Of a stretch of DNA of 64,000 nucleotides, positions 44,794-54,005 are shown piece after piece. Under the pieces are notes generated by a model. The model had not been told where the DNA came from. It saw only the letters and a list, made by a program, of their open reading frames with translations, and made no database searches. Each line of letters starts with the position of its first letter. Position 1 is the stretch's first letter. The stretch is from Sulfitobacter sp. SK011 (GTDB lineage: Bacteria > Pseudomonadota > Alphaproteobacteria > Rhodobacterales > Rhodobacteraceae): positions 248,001 through 312,000 of the forward strand of contig NZ_CP025803.1 of NCBI RefSeq assembly GCF_003352065.1. Direction: 5' to 3'. Made by a program: the position numbers and the translations under genes.

Positions 44794-45786
44794 ATGAAGT
44801 ATCTTGCACTTGCGACGGCCATCATGGGGGCCCCAATTTTTACCCATGCGGCCTATGCCGAAACACCCATACTTACTGTCTATGCGGGCGATTATTTTAC
44901 GTCTGAATGGGGCCCAGGCCCGGTGATTGAGGCGGAATTTGAAAAGATCTGCGATTGCGATCTGGAGTTTTCGACCGGCGATCTGCTGCCACGGCTTTTG
45001 TTGGAAGGCGCGCGCACCAAGGCGGATGTTGTCATTGGGTTGACGTCGGATGTGACTGCAAAGGCGCGTGCGACGGGCCTGTTCGCGCCGCATGGTCAGG
45101 ACAACAGCGCGCTGACGTTGCCGATTGACTGGACTGACGACACCTTCTTGCCATTCAACTATGGCCACACGGCGTTCATCTATGACGAAACGCTCATGGC
45201 GACCCCGCCTGCCAGCTTTGACGACCTGCTGGCCATGCCTGATGATGTAAAGATCGTCATCCAGGATCCGCGCACCTCGATCTCTGGTCTGGCGCTCGTT
45301 CTTTGGGTTCAGTCGGTTTATGGTGATGATGCGGGGGCGGCATGGACCAAACTTGCCCCAAAGATCCTGACCGTGACCAAGGATTGGTCAGCCAGCTATG
45401 GCATGTTTACGGATGGTGAGGCCGACATGGTGCTGAGCTATACAACATCGCCAGCCTATCACATGTTCGCCGAGGAAGATTTTACCAAACACGCCGCGCT
45501 GTTCGCGGAAGGGCATTACTTCATGGTTGAAACGGTGGCCAAGATCGCCAAAACGGATCAGCCCGAGTTGGCAGATCAATTTATGGCCTATGTGATGTCG
45601 TCTGAGTTTCAGACGATCATCCCGACGGCCAACTGGTCGCTGCCGTCCGCATTGCCGCGAGAAAGCTGGCCCAAAGGATGGTCCGAATTGCCGCTGCCGG
45701 AAAAGGTGCTGTTTTATGACGAATCCGAAGCAGCCGCCCTGCAAGACAAAGCGATCGAAGCATGGCGCAGCGCGCTGACTCAGTAA
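44794..45786 (+). CDS. thiB: Thiamine ABC transporter substrate-binding protein
   Basis: 330 residues. Signal peptide (about 1-22, ending AYA) is followed by a periplasmic binding fold with LTVYAGDYFTSEWGPGP and an FNYGHTAFIYDE segment typical of ThiB. The ending with SALPRESWPKGW also fits. It captures thiamine or its phosphates. It is controlled by the TPP riboswitch upstream; ATG preceded by aaaggagg. The permease gene overlaps its end by 25 bases. Confidence 0.95.
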   Translation: MKYLALATAIMGAPIFTHAAYAETPILTVYAGDYFTSEWGPGPVIEAEFEKICDCDLEFSTGDLLPRLLLEGARTKADVVIGLTSDVTAKARATGLFAPHGQDNSALTLPIDWTDDTFLPFNYGHTAFIYDETLMATPPASFDDLLAMPDDVKIVIQDPRTSISGLALVLWVQSVYGDDAGAAWTKLAPKILTVTKDWSASYGMFTDGEADMVLSYTTSPAYHMFAEEDFTKHAALFAEGHYFMVETVAKIAKTDQPELADQFMAYVMSSEFQTIIPTANWSLPSALPRESWPKGWSELPLPEKVLFYDESEAAALQDKAIEAWRSALTQ

Positions 45787-47318
45787 CCACACGGTTTGGC
45801 ATCGCCGCCGCTGCCTTGGTGGTAGCGGCGGTTTTGCTGGCTTTTATTGGCATCGCGACGCGTGTTCAACCGGGGGCTGGCCTGGCCCCCGGTGATTGGG
45901 CTGCGATCCGGTTTACGGTTGTTCAATCGGTTTTGTCAGCAGTGTTGTCGGTCCTGTTGGCCATTCCGCTTGCCCGAGCATTGGCGCGGCGTCAGTTCAT
46001 GGGGCGCGGCGTTCTGGTCACGCTTCTGGGTGCGCCATTTATCCTGCCTGTGATTGTTGCCGTGCTTGGCCTCGTGACCGTGTTTGGCAGGAGCGGTTGG
46101 TTGAATACCGGGCTGGCGATGGTCGGTTTGCCAGGCGTTTCCATTTACGGACTGCATGGTGTGGTTTTGGCCCATGTGTTCTTTAATTTGCCACTGGCCA
46201 CCCGGTTGTTGTTGCAGGGGTGGCAAACCATCCCGGCAGAACGGTTCAGATTGGCCGCACAATTGCGCCTGACGCCTGAATCGCTTTTTCGCACCTTGGA
46301 ATGGCCATTGCTCAAACAGATTGTGCCGGGGGTGGCGGCGTTGGTTTTTGTCATCTGCCTGACCAGCTTTGCAGTGGCACTGACGCTTGGAGGGGGGCCG
46401 AGTGCCACAACTGTTGAATTGGCAATTTATCAGGCGTTCAAGTTTGATTTTGATCTCGGCCGTGCGGCATCGCTTGCGGTGGTGCAATTGGTCCTTGCCG
46501 GAGGGGCGGCATTGATTGCTTTGTCGGTGATTCCCGCGATCAGCATCGGTGGTGGGATAGACCGGCCCGTGCAACGCTGGGACGCCGAGAGTGGTCTGCA
46601 ACGCAGTCTGGATATTGGCATCATTGTGTTATCCGCACTGTTCTTGTTGCTGCCGTTGGGGGCGGTTGTGCTGCGCGGTCTTGCCGGGCTTGGCCAGGTG
46701 CCGGTGTCCGTTTGGCACGCGGCGGGCACATCGGTTTATGTGGCCACAATCAGTGTCGTTGTTCTGGGCCTGCTGGCGCTGCCCATGGCCGGATGGATTG
46801 CGTCCCGCCGCACTGGCGGGGTCGAGGCGATAGGACTGTTGGGGCTTTCCGCATCGCCGTTGATGATCGGGACAGGGTGGTTCATCCTGATCAATCCTTT
46901 GGCTGACCCTGTGCAATTGGCATTGCCTGTTACCGCGTTGGTAAATGCGTTGATGGCGATGCCCTTTGCCCTGCGCATCATGGTGCCAAGGCTGCGCGAC
47001 ACGGTGCAGGATTATGGGCGGTTGGGTGAAAGCCTGGGAATGCGGGGTTGGCCGCTTTGGCGATGGTTGATCCTGCCGCGCTTGCGGGCGCAAATTGGAT
47101 TTGCAGCCGGGCTCACGGGCGCTTTGTCAGTTGGTGATCTGGGCGTTATCGCACTTTTTGCGGACCCGGATCGGGCAACATTGCCTTTGCAAATGTACCG
47201 TCTGATGGGGGCATACCGGATGGAGGCTGCCGCGGGTGCGGCGCTTATCTTGCTGGTCTTGGCGCTTGGCGTTTTTTGGATCTGCGATAAGGGAGGACGC
47301 TGGCATGCTGAGGCTTGA
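45762..47318 (+). CDS. thiP: Thiamine ABC transporter permease
   Basis: 518 residues with about twelve membrane segments in two homologous BPD-type halves. EAA-like loops with FRTLEWPLLKQIVPG near residue 180 and GMRGWPLWRWLILPRLRAQ near 425 contact the ATPase. The first ATG (45762) lies inside thiB, giving a 25-base overlap. A later in-frame start is possible, but the N-terminal MAQRADSVTTRFG reads as a plausible cytoplasmic end. It overlaps thiQ by 14 bases. Confidence 0.94.
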   Translation: MAQRADSVTTRFGIAAAALVVAAVLLAFIGIATRVQPGAGLAPGDWAAIRFTVVQSVLSAVLSVLLAIPLARALARRQFMGRGVLVTLLGAPFILPVIVAVLGLVTVFGRSGWLNTGLAMVGLPGVSIYGLHGVVLAHVFFNLPLATRLLLQGWQTIPAERFRLAAQLRLTPESLFRTLEWPLLKQIVPGVAALVFVICLTSFAVALTLGGGPSATTVELAIYQAFKFDFDLGRAASLAVVQLVLAGGAALIALSVIPAISIGGGIDRPVQRWDAESGLQRSLDIGIIVLSALFLLLPLGAVVLRGLAGLGQVPVSVWHAAGTSVYVATISVVVLGLLALPMAGWIASRRTGGVEAIGLLGLSASPLMIGTGWFILINPLADPVQLALPVTALVNALMAMPFALRIMVPRLRDTVQDYGRLGESLGMRGWPLWRWLILPRLRAQIGFAAGLTGALSVGDLGVIALFADPDRATLPLQMYRLMGAYRMEAAAGAALILLVLALGVFWICDKGGRWHAEA

Positions 47319-47997
47319 GAACGCCGTCATTCGGCAAGGGGATTTTGTTCTGGCGGCAGATATGACCCTTGATCAGGGGCAAAAGTATGCGGTGATCGGC
47401 CCGTCGGGTGCGGGCAAATCAACACTGCTCAGCGCGATCTGTGGGTTCATTCCACTTTATCAGGGGCGGATCATCTGGGACGGGCGCGACATCACCGATG
47501 CGGTGCCGGGCGCACGACCAATGACCATGCTTTTTCAGGACAACAACCTGTTTCCCCATCTGACCGTGGCGCAAAATGTTGGCCTTGGCCTGCGTGCGAA
47601 TCTGCGCCTGAGCGCAGCAGACAACGACCGCGTGACAGATGCGCTTGATCGCGTGGGTCTATCGGACCACGCAGGCAAAAGGCCCGGTGCATTGTCGGGT
47701 GGACAACAAAGCCGCGCGGCGCTGGCGCGGGTTCTGGTGCAAGCCAGACCACTGGTTTTGCTGGACGAGCCGTTTGCCGCCCTGGGACCAGCCTTGCGCA
47801 ACGATATGCTGGATCTGATGTGCGATCTTGTGTCCGAAACCAAGGCCACGTTGATCATGGTCACGCATGCGCCAGAGGATGTAAGGCGGATCGCCGATCA
47901 GGTCATTTTTGTCGAAGGCGGGATAGCGCAAGCGCCGCAACCAGCGGGGATATTGCTGGACAATCCGCCGCCGGAATTGCGCGACTACCTCGGGTGA
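47305..47997 (+). CDS. thiQ: Thiamine ABC transporter ATP-binding protein
   Basis: 230 residues from the ATG at 47305 with a gggagga site; the longer frame from 47236 lies inside thiP. Walker A GPSGAGKST near residue 32, signature LSGGQQSRAALARVL, Walker B PLVLLDEPFAALGP and switch His in VTHAPEDV. Last gene of the riboswitch-controlled thiBPQ operon, powering thiamine uptake at the inner membrane. It converges with ribH. Confidence 0.96.
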   Translation: MLRLENAVIRQGDFVLAADMTLDQGQKYAVIGPSGAGKSTLLSAICGFIPLYQGRIIWDGRDITDAVPGARPMTMLFQDNNLFPHLTVAQNVGLGLRANLRLSAADNDRVTDALDRVGLSDHAGKRPGALSGGQQSRAALARVLVQARPLVLLDEPFAALGPALRNDMLDLMCDLVSETKATLIMVTHAPEDVRRIADQVIFVEGGIAQAPQPAGILLDNPPPELRDYLG

Positions 47998-48016
47998 GGT
48001 GGCTGATATGGGACGA

Positions 48017-48466
48017 TCAGGTCTCTAGCTCCTCATACGCTTCGACAATGCTTAGGGCGGCCTCTGCGGCCTCGCGTCCCTTGGACACAAAATGGTTGCG
48101 ATAAATCGCATTGTGATGATCGGTTTCTTGATATTGATGCGGCGTCAATGACACCGAGAGCACCGGCACTCCAAGATCCAGTCCGACACGCATCAATCCA
48201 TCAACAACAGCACTGGCCACGTAATCGTGCCGATATATTCCGCCATCGACCACAAAGGCGGCACAGACGATTGCGCTGTAGTTACCTGTTTTGGCAAGGG
48301 TCTGAGCCATCAAAGGCATTTCAAACGCGCCCGGAACGTCGAAGACATCCACAAACTCGGGGGCAATAATCTCGGTGAAACCGTCCAAGGCACAATCGAC
48401 AATATCGGCGTGCCATTGCGCTTTGACAAAGGCAAAGCGGGTGAGGGCGGAACTTAGCTGTGTCAT
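48017..48466 (-). CDS. ribH: 6,7-dimethyl-8-ribityllumazine synthase (type II-like)
   Basis: 149 residues from the ATG at 48466, which follows aaggaga. Lumazine synthase features are FDVPGAFEMPLMAQTL near residue 43, the VDGGIYRHDYVA substrate loop and a catalytic-His region at SLTPHQYQETDHHNAIYRNHF. The IYRHDYV and TPHQYQ forms resemble RibH2 of Brucella rather than the classic type, so another ribH is probably elsewhere in the genome. It makes the riboflavin precursor and is controlled by the FMN riboswitch upstream. Confidence 0.95.
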   Translation of the reverse strand: MTQLSSALTRFAFVKAQWHADIVDCALDGFTEIIAPEFVDVFDVPGAFEMPLMAQTLAKTGNYSAIVCAAFVVDGGIYRHDYVASAVVDGLMRVGLDLGVPVLSVSLTPHQYQETDHHNAIYRNHFVSKGREAAEAALSIVEAYEELET

Positions 48467-48552
48467 ATGTGATCTCCTTGTTTGGTCTCGACACGTCCAC
48501 CCAAGGCGATCACGAAGACATGGGGCAGGCCAGAGCCCGCTTCTTGTCCACG

Positions 48553-48707
48553 CATTCTCTTTCATCCGGACTATGACCGTCGGCTCTGGGTTCACACCAA
48601 ATCTGCTGTCCCTGTGCCTCTCGAAGAGAGGTCACAAGCGCTCGCGGGCTCCTGTGGGACTGACCACTTACCGCCGGTGGGGAATTTCACCCCGCCCTGA
48701 GAATGGT
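48553..48707 (-). ncRNA. FMN riboswitch (RFN element)
   Basis: Read on the minus strand, the conserved agggcggggtgaaattcc, ccaccggcggt, gagccgacggtcatagtcc and ggatgaaagagaatg blocks are present. P1 forms between cattctc (48707-48701) and gagaatg (48560-48554). It lies 87 bases upstream of the ribH start and should lower expression when FMN is plentiful. Confidence 0.95.
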
Positions 48708-48772
48708 GCCACGTTGCCAAGGCCCGGCGAAACCTGCAATAGCAAAAGGGTCAGAGCGGAAGGACAGTCACG

Positions 48773-49396
48773 ATGCACCCAAACCCGATTTATCATGATG
48801 CGGATGCTGCCCGTAACCTGGGCTATGCCCGCGAGCGGGGGTTTGGGGTATTGGCAGCTAATGCCAAAAATGGTCCGCTGATTGCCCATATTCCATTTTT
48901 GTTGAATGAGGCGGGCAATGTGGCCGACCTGCATTTGGTCCGTTCAAATCCGATTGCGCGCGCATTACGCGAACCGATGAGTGTGAAAATCGCTGTTTCC
49001 GGCCCAGACACCTACATTTCACCCGATTGGTACGGTGTCCCTGATCAGGTGCCGACGTGGAATTATGTCGCCGTGCATCTGACCGGTGTTCTTGAGCTGC
49101 GCCCACAAGAAGAACTGCGCGATCTGTTGGACCGACAATCGGCTTTCTACGAGGATCGTTTATTGCCCAAAAAACCTTGGAAGACTGCCAAGATGACCAA
49201 AGAGGTTTTGGACAAGATGATGCGTCAGATTGTGCCGTGTCGGATGCAGGTCACAGGTGTGGATGGGACATGGAAGCTGAACCAGAACAAGCCTGACGCT
49301 GTGCGGCTGTCAGCGGCTGATCATGTTGCGGGATACGGTTTTGGCGCAGAAACGGATGTAATTGCCGCGTTGATGCGTGGGGTCGGGGAAGAATGA
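48773..49396 (+). CDS. FMN-binding negative transcriptional regulator-like protein (PaiB family)
   Basis: 207 residues. Split-barrel FMN-binding fold of the PaiB family: the N-terminal NAKNGPLIAHIPFLL, the YISPDWYGVPDQVPTWNYVAVHLTG core near residues 78-103 and a C-terminal KLNQNKPDAVR segment. In Bacillus, PaiB affects sporulation and protease genes, but most members are better seen as flavin-binding proteins of unknown role. It is divergent from the FMN riboswitch-ribH unit and starts 66 bases beyond it, an apt setting for an FMN-binding protein. Confidence 0.92.
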   Translation: MHPNPIYHDADAARNLGYARERGFGVLAANAKNGPLIAHIPFLLNEAGNVADLHLVRSNPIARALREPMSVKIAVSGPDTYISPDWYGVPDQVPTWNYVAVHLTGVLELRPQEELRDLLDRQSAFYEDRLLPKKPWKTAKMTKEVLDKMMRQIVPCRMQVTGVDGTWKLNQNKPDAVRLSAADHVAGYGFGAETDVIAALMRGVGEE

Positions 49397-49451
49397 TTGC
49401 ACATAGAGGAACACGAGGTGATACTTCGTGCGAGCCAACAAAGGATACATG

Positions 49452-50063
49452 ATGCAACTCGCCTATTCCGCCACCTCGCCTTATGTCCGCAAAGTGATGG
49501 TGCTCTTGCATGAAACCAAGCAGTTGGACGATGTGACGCTGCAAAATCAATCCGGCACGCCACTTGCGCCTGCCGACGGGTTGCTTCCCAAAAATCCGTT
49601 GGGGAAAGTACCAGCACTTGAACGGCCTGACGGGCCAACGCTGTATGACAGCCGGGTGATTTGTGCCTATCTCGACGATCGGGCTGGCGGTAAATTGTAC
49701 GGGTCCGGCGCGCGGCACTGGGACACGCTGACGCTTGAGGCGACGGCCGACGGCATCTTGGATGCGGCGCTGCTGATGGTTTATGAAACGCGGCTGCGGC
49801 CCGAAAACATGCGAATGGACGCGTGGGTTGATGGTCAGTGGGATAAGATCGCCCGCGCCTGTGCTGCGCTGAACACCCGCTGGATGAGCCATCTGTCCGG
49901 ACCGTTGGATATGGGTCAGATCGCTGTTGGCTGCGCCCTTGGTTACGTCGATTTTCGTTTGGATGCGCGGGGATGGCGCACAGACAACGACGCGTTATCG
50001 GCCTGGTTCGAGAAATTCGATTCGCGTGCCTCAATGCAGGCAACCCAACCGCCAAAGGGGTAA
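49452..50063 (+). CDS. Glutathione S-transferase family protein
   Basis: 203 residues from the ATG at 49452 (aaagg site 7 bases upstream; an ATG one codon earlier is possible). The thioredoxin-like N-terminal domain has SATSPYVRKVMVLLHE with the catalytic Ser region, NPLGKVPALE and YDSRVICAYLD. The helical C-terminal domain contains DMGQIAVGCALGYVDFRL. It is only weakly similar to the GST at 9901-10566 and belongs to a different subgroup. Substrate unknown. petABC starts 179 bases downstream. Confidence 0.92.
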   Translation: MQLAYSATSPYVRKVMVLLHETKQLDDVTLQNQSGTPLAPADGLLPKNPLGKVPALERPDGPTLYDSRVICAYLDDRAGGKLYGSGARHWDTLTLEATADGILDAALLMVYETRLRPENMRMDAWVDGQWDKIARACAALNTRWMSHLSGPLDMGQIAVGCALGYVDFRLDARGWRTDNDALSAWFEKFDSRASMQATQPPKG

Positions 50064-50242
50064 TCCAGGCCTGATTGCGGTGTTTTTTTGCATAACCCGG
50101 ACCCCCTGCGACCCTTTGCGCGGCTTTGACATCTGGACGGGCGCGCCCTGTCCCGGTAGATACCGAATTGAAGTCGGGTAACATGTGACGTGTTGCCCCT
50201 ATGTCTGATGGTCACTGATTGGCCAAGAAGTGGAGAAAACTC

Positions 50243-50830
50243 GTGTCTCAAGCAGATGATCACGCAGGCAACCGGAGGGATTTCCTCTATTATGCGACTG
50301 CCGGTACAGGTGTTGTCGCCGTTGGTGCTGCCGTTTGGCCCCTGGTGAACCAGATGAACCCGTCAGCCGATGTGCTTGCGCTATCGTCTATCCGTGTGGA
50401 TGTAGGCGGTGTTGAACCTGGCACGCAATTGACCGTCAAATGGCTGGGCAAGCCCGTTTTTATCCGCCACCGCAGTGGTGCTGAGATCCAAGAGGCAAAA
50501 GCGCAGGATGAGGCAGCCGTCGGCACGCTTCCTGACGAAAGTGCGCGGAATGCGAATATTTCTGACCCCAACGCATTAGCTACCGACGAAAACCGTGTGA
50601 TGCCGTCACCAGAGGGCGAAGCGCCGGGTGCCTGGATCGTTCAGATGGGTGTTTGCACCCACCTTGGGTGTGTCCCGCTGGCTGATGCCGGGGATTTTGG
50701 CGGCTGGTTCTGCCCGTGCCACGGCTCTCACTACGACTTGTCTGGCCGTATCCGCAAAGGTCCGGCCCCGGAAAATCTGCCGATCCCGCCTGCGTCTTGG
50801 GCGGACAACACAACAATTAAGCTGGGTTAA
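50243..50830 (+). CDS. petA: Ubiquinol-cytochrome c reductase, Rieske iron-sulfur subunit
   Basis: 195 residues from the GTG at 50243 with ggag 7 bases upstream; a TTG at 50219 is open but less likely. Twin-arginine type N-terminus [12 protein letters not shown] is followed by the membrane anchor. The 2Fe-2S ligands lie in CTHLGCVP and CPCHGSHYD near residues 139 and 159. A roseobacter-type insertion (about 75-125) is present between anchor and cluster domain. It transfers electrons from ubiquinol to cytochrome c1. First gene of petABC. Confidence 0.97.
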   Translation: MSQADDHAGNRRDFLYYATAGTGVVAVGAAVWPLVNQMNPSADVLALSSIRVDVGGVEPGTQLTVKWLGKPVFIRHRSGAEIQEAKAQDEAAVGTLPDESARNANISDPNALATDENRVMPSPEGEAPGAWIVQMGVCTHLGCVPLADAGDFGGWFCPCHGSHYDLSGRIRKGPAPENLPIPPASWADNTTIKLG

Positions 50831-50842
50831 GGGAGCAGATAG

Positions 50843-52174
50843 ATGGCTGGAATTCCGCACGACCATTACGAGCCAAAGACCAAGGGCGAAAAGTGGCTTT
50901 CAAGCCGCCTGAATGTCGTTGGCCTGCTCTACGACACATTGATGATCCCGACACCCAAGAACCTGAACTGGATGTGGATCTGGGGCATTGTTCTGACGTT
51001 CTGTCTGGGTTTGCAGATCGTTACCGGTATTGTTCTGGCGATGCATTATACACCTCACGTTGATCAGGCGTTTGCATCTGTTGAACACATCATGCGCAAT
51101 GTGAACGGCGGCTATATGCTGCGTTATTTGCATTCCAACGGTGCTTCGCTGTTCTTTATCGCTGTTTATGCGCACATCTTCCGGGGCCTGTACTATGGTT
51201 CTTACAAGGCGCCGCGTGAGATTACCTGGATCATTGGCATGTTGATTTACCTGCTGATGATGGCAACCGGTTTCATGGGCTACGTCCTGCCTTGGGGTCA
51301 GATGTCGTTCTGGGGTGCCACAGTCATTACGGGTCTGTTTGGCGCTGTCCCGTTTGTGGGCGAATCATTGCAGACCTTCCTGCTGGGCGGACCTGCGGTG
51401 GATAACGCCACGCTGAACCGTTTCTTCAGCCTGCACTATTTGCTGCCCTTCGTGATTGCGGGTCTGGTGATCGTGCATATCTGGGCGTTTCACACCACAG
51501 GCAACAACAACCCGACAGGTGTAGAAGTGCGCCGCGGATCGAAAGAAGAGGCAGAGAAAGACACGCTGCCTTTCTGGCCCTACTTCGTGATCAAAGATTT
51601 GTTTGCGCTGGCCGTGATCCTTGCGATTTTCTTTGCTGTTGTCGGCTTTATGCCGAACTATCTGGGCCATCCCGACAACTATATTGAAGCGAACCCGCTG
51701 GCGACTCCTGCGCACATCGTGCCTGAATGGTATTTCTTGCCCTTCTATGCGATCCTGCGGGCATTCACCTCTGAGGTTTGGGTCGTACAGATCGCCTCCT
51801 TTGTCACAGGTGGCATTATCGACGCGAAGTTCTTTGGTGTTCTGGCGATGTTTGGTGCGATTATTGTGATGGCGCTGGTTCCATGGCTGGATACGTCGAG
51901 CGTGCGTTCGGGCCGCTATCGGCCAATGTTCAAATGGTGGTTTGCCCTGCTGGTCATCGACTTCTTCGCATTGATGTGGCTGGGTGCCATGCCAGCGGAA
52001 GAGCCCTATGCCAGTTTCTCGCTTATCGCATCGGCATACTGGTTCGGGTACTTCTTGGTTATCCTGCCGTTGCTGGGTGTTATTGAGAAACCTTCACCGC
52101 AGCCAGAAACCATCGAAGCCGATTTTGACGCGCATTATGGCCCGTCAAAGACAACGACAACTGCGGCGGAGTAA
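50843..52174 (+). CDS. petB: Ubiquinol-cytochrome c reductase, cytochrome b subunit
   Basis: 443 residues with eight membrane helices, full-length bacterial cytochrome b. The paired haem-ligand His residues fall in helices B and D (the [21 protein letters not shown] region near 95-115 and [24 protein letters not shown] near 195-215). The PEWY motif of the Qo site is near residue 294. It starts 12 bases after petA and ends 5 bases before petC. Confidence 0.98.
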   Translation: MAGIPHDHYEPKTKGEKWLSSRLNVVGLLYDTLMIPTPKNLNWMWIWGIVLTFCLGLQIVTGIVLAMHYTPHVDQAFASVEHIMRNVNGGYMLRYLHSNGASLFFIAVYAHIFRGLYYGSYKAPREITWIIGMLIYLLMMATGFMGYVLPWGQMSFWGATVITGLFGAVPFVGESLQTFLLGGPAVDNATLNRFFSLHYLLPFVIAGLVIVHIWAFHTTGNNNPTGVEVRRGSKEEAEKDTLPFWPYFVIKDLFALAVILAIFFAVVGFMPNYLGHPDNYIEANPLATPAHIVPEWYFLPFYAILRAFTSEVWVVQIASFVTGGIIDAKFFGVLAMFGAIIVMALVPWLDTSSVRSGRYRPMFKWWFALLVIDFFALMWLGAMPAEEPYASFSLIASAYWFGYFLVILPLLGVIEKPSPQPETIEADFDAHYGPSKTTTTAAE

Positions 52175-52179
52175 GGCAG

Positions 52180-52974
52180 ATGAAAATGATAAAAAAACAT
52201 ATCCTCTCTGCTGCTATGGCGATTGTTCTGGCACCTGCCGCATTCGCGGCGGGTGGCGGAGACGCCCACATTGAAAACATCGACTTTTCATTCGATGGGC
52301 CTTTCGGGTCATACGATGTGAACCAGTTGCAGCGTGGCTTGCAGATCTACACTGAGGTCTGTTCAGCCTGTCACGGTCTTCAATATGTCGCCCTGCGGAC
52401 ATTGGGCGATGATGGTGGTCCGAGCCTGCCAGAAGACCAGGTAATTGAATATGCCAAGCAGTGGGACGTGTATGACGCCGATCTGGATGATACGCGTTCG
52501 GCTACTCCGGTCGATCATTTTCCGGGTTCCAACCTGGAAAACGCACCTGATTTGTCTTTGATGGCCAAAAAACGCGCGGCGTTTCACGGACCCTATGGAT
52601 TGGGCATCAATCAGTTCCTCAAAGGTACTGGTGGCGCTGAATACATCGCAGCTTTGATGACCAGCTATACCGGTGAAACCAAAGAACAGGCTGGTGCCAC
52701 GTTTTATGAAAACACCGCCTTTCCCGGTGGCTGGATTTCTATGGCACCGCCTATTGAAGATGAGCAGGTAGAGTTTGTCGATGGCCATGCGAACGATGCA
52801 CATCATCTGGCAGAGGATGTGTCTGCGTTCTTGATGTGGACGGCCGAACCTAAAATGGGTGATCGCAAGCAGGCCGGTTTTGCCGGCGTGTTGTTCCTGA
52901 CGTTGCTATCCGTGCTGCTTTATCTGACCAACAAGCGTCTTTGGGCACCGATCAAGCACAAAGAAAACGACTGA
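52180..52974 (+). CDS. petC: Ubiquinol-cytochrome c reductase, cytochrome c1 subunit
   Basis: 264 residues. Signal peptide about 1-21 (ending AFAA), haem c-binding CSACH near residue 62 and the likely axial Met in [15 protein letters not shown]-terminal membrane anchor ([24 protein letters not shown]) holds the haem domain on the periplasmic face. Last gene of petABC, followed by a strong hairpin at 53001-53028. Confidence 0.98.
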   Translation: MKMIKKHILSAAMAIVLAPAAFAAGGGDAHIENIDFSFDGPFGSYDVNQLQRGLQIYTEVCSACHGLQYVALRTLGDDGGPSLPEDQVIEYAKQWDVYDADLDDTRSATPVDHFPGSNLENAPDLSLMAKKRAAFHGPYGLGINQFLKGTGGAEYIAALMTSYTGETKEQAGATFYENTAFPGGWISMAPPIEDEQVEFVDGHANDAHHLAEDVSAFLMWTAEPKMGDRKQAGFAGVLFLTLLSVLLYLTNKRLWAPIKHKEND

Positions 52975-53000
52975 CAGCTATTTGGATTTTCTCGAAAAGA

Positions 53001-53030
53001 CCCCTCCGGCCTGTTACGGCCGGAGGGGTT
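53001..53030 (+). terminator. petABC terminator
   Basis: Perfect 11-base-pair GC-rich stem (cccctccggcc / ggccggagggg) with a 6-base loop, 27 bases after the petC stop and followed by ttaagttt. The next 264 bases to the Crp/Fnr gene hold no supported gene. Confidence 0.85.
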
Positions 53031-53294
53031 AAGTTTGAGCCGCGTGAAATAAGCAGCTCCTCAGGGAGAAAGGGATACTAAAAAAATTTGGTCAGAAGGA
53101 GTTTGCTTTAAAGCTGGCTCCCCGGTCCAGAATGGCTTAGCCACCTTTCGCGCTTGTCTGACCGTTTACCGTTATATGATGCGCAGGTACCCGCAATTAA
53201 TACTGGGGCTTTGGTCTTACCTGAGCAGTGTGTCTCAATGATTTGAGTATTGCCCGTCAGATCAGACGCGTCTGTGAACTAGCTCACATAGTGA

Positions 53295-53972
53295 TTAAAA
53301 ATCGATGATATTTGCGATTTTTGTTAATGAATTTCGGTCACGCAGTATCAGGCCACCCCGATTAAGGTCGATCACGCCATCAGCCTTCCAGATCGACAGG
53401 GTTTTTGAGACCGCTTCGCGGCTTGCGCCCACAAACTCGGCCAGATCCGATTGGGACATGATCAGTTTATCGGTCGGGGTTTGTCCATTGCCGGTCAAAT
53501 GCAGGATTTTGCGCGCAAGTCGGGCTGGCAGGGGCAAAAATACCTGTTCATTCAACTGCGCCCCCATCCACCGCAGACGTTTTCCTGCAAGCTGGATCAT
53601 GTCGATGTTCAGCCTAGGTTTATCCCGTAGGGCCTTGAGGACGTCAGAGTTTCGAATGCCCAGAACAGATGTGGCTTTGAGTGCTGTTATTGTTGCTGTT
53701 CTGGGGCCGGGATCAAACAAGCAGATTTCGCCAAAAACCGCGCCCTTGTGCATAATCTGAAGGCTCAATTTTCGGCCTTCAGGCGATGTGACGCTGACTT
53801 CGAGAGCACCGGAGAGCACAGCATAAAGCGTCTCGCCCTGATCGCCCTGAACAAAAAGTGTCTCGCCTTTGCGCAGGTCCTGCCGGACAGCGAGCGCTGT
53901 CATCAAGTCACGCAGATCATCCGACGCGTTGCCAAGGAAACCTGACTCGAATAGCGGGGGTGTCGAATTCAC
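53295..53972 (-). CDS. Crp/Fnr-family transcriptional regulator
   Basis: 225 residues. Cyclic-nucleotide-binding-type beta roll (about 15-130: GETLFVQGDQGETLYAVLSGALEV, GAVFGEICLFDPGPRTATITA) and C-terminal helix-turn-helix (SQSDLAEFVGASREAVSKTLSIWKADG). There is no N-terminal Cys cluster, so it cannot be an oxygen-sensing 4Fe-4S FNR. Its ligand, if any, is unknown. The 3' end faces petC and its own promoter abuts mtaB, with no visible link to petABC beyond proximity. Confidence 0.93.
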   Translation of the reverse strand: MNSTPPLFESGFLGNASDDLRDLMTALAVRQDLRKGETLFVQGDQGETLYAVLSGALEVSVTSPEGRKLSLQIMHKGAVFGEICLFDPGPRTATITALKATSVLGIRNSDVLKALRDKPRLNIDMIQLAGKRLRWMGAQLNEQVFLPLPARLARKILHLTGNGQTPTDKLIMSQSDLAEFVGASREAVSKTLSIWKADGVIDLNRGGLILRDRNSLTKIANIIDF

Positions 53973-54005
53973 TGAAGCTGTCCTTTGACGGGTAAAATCA
54001 CCATG

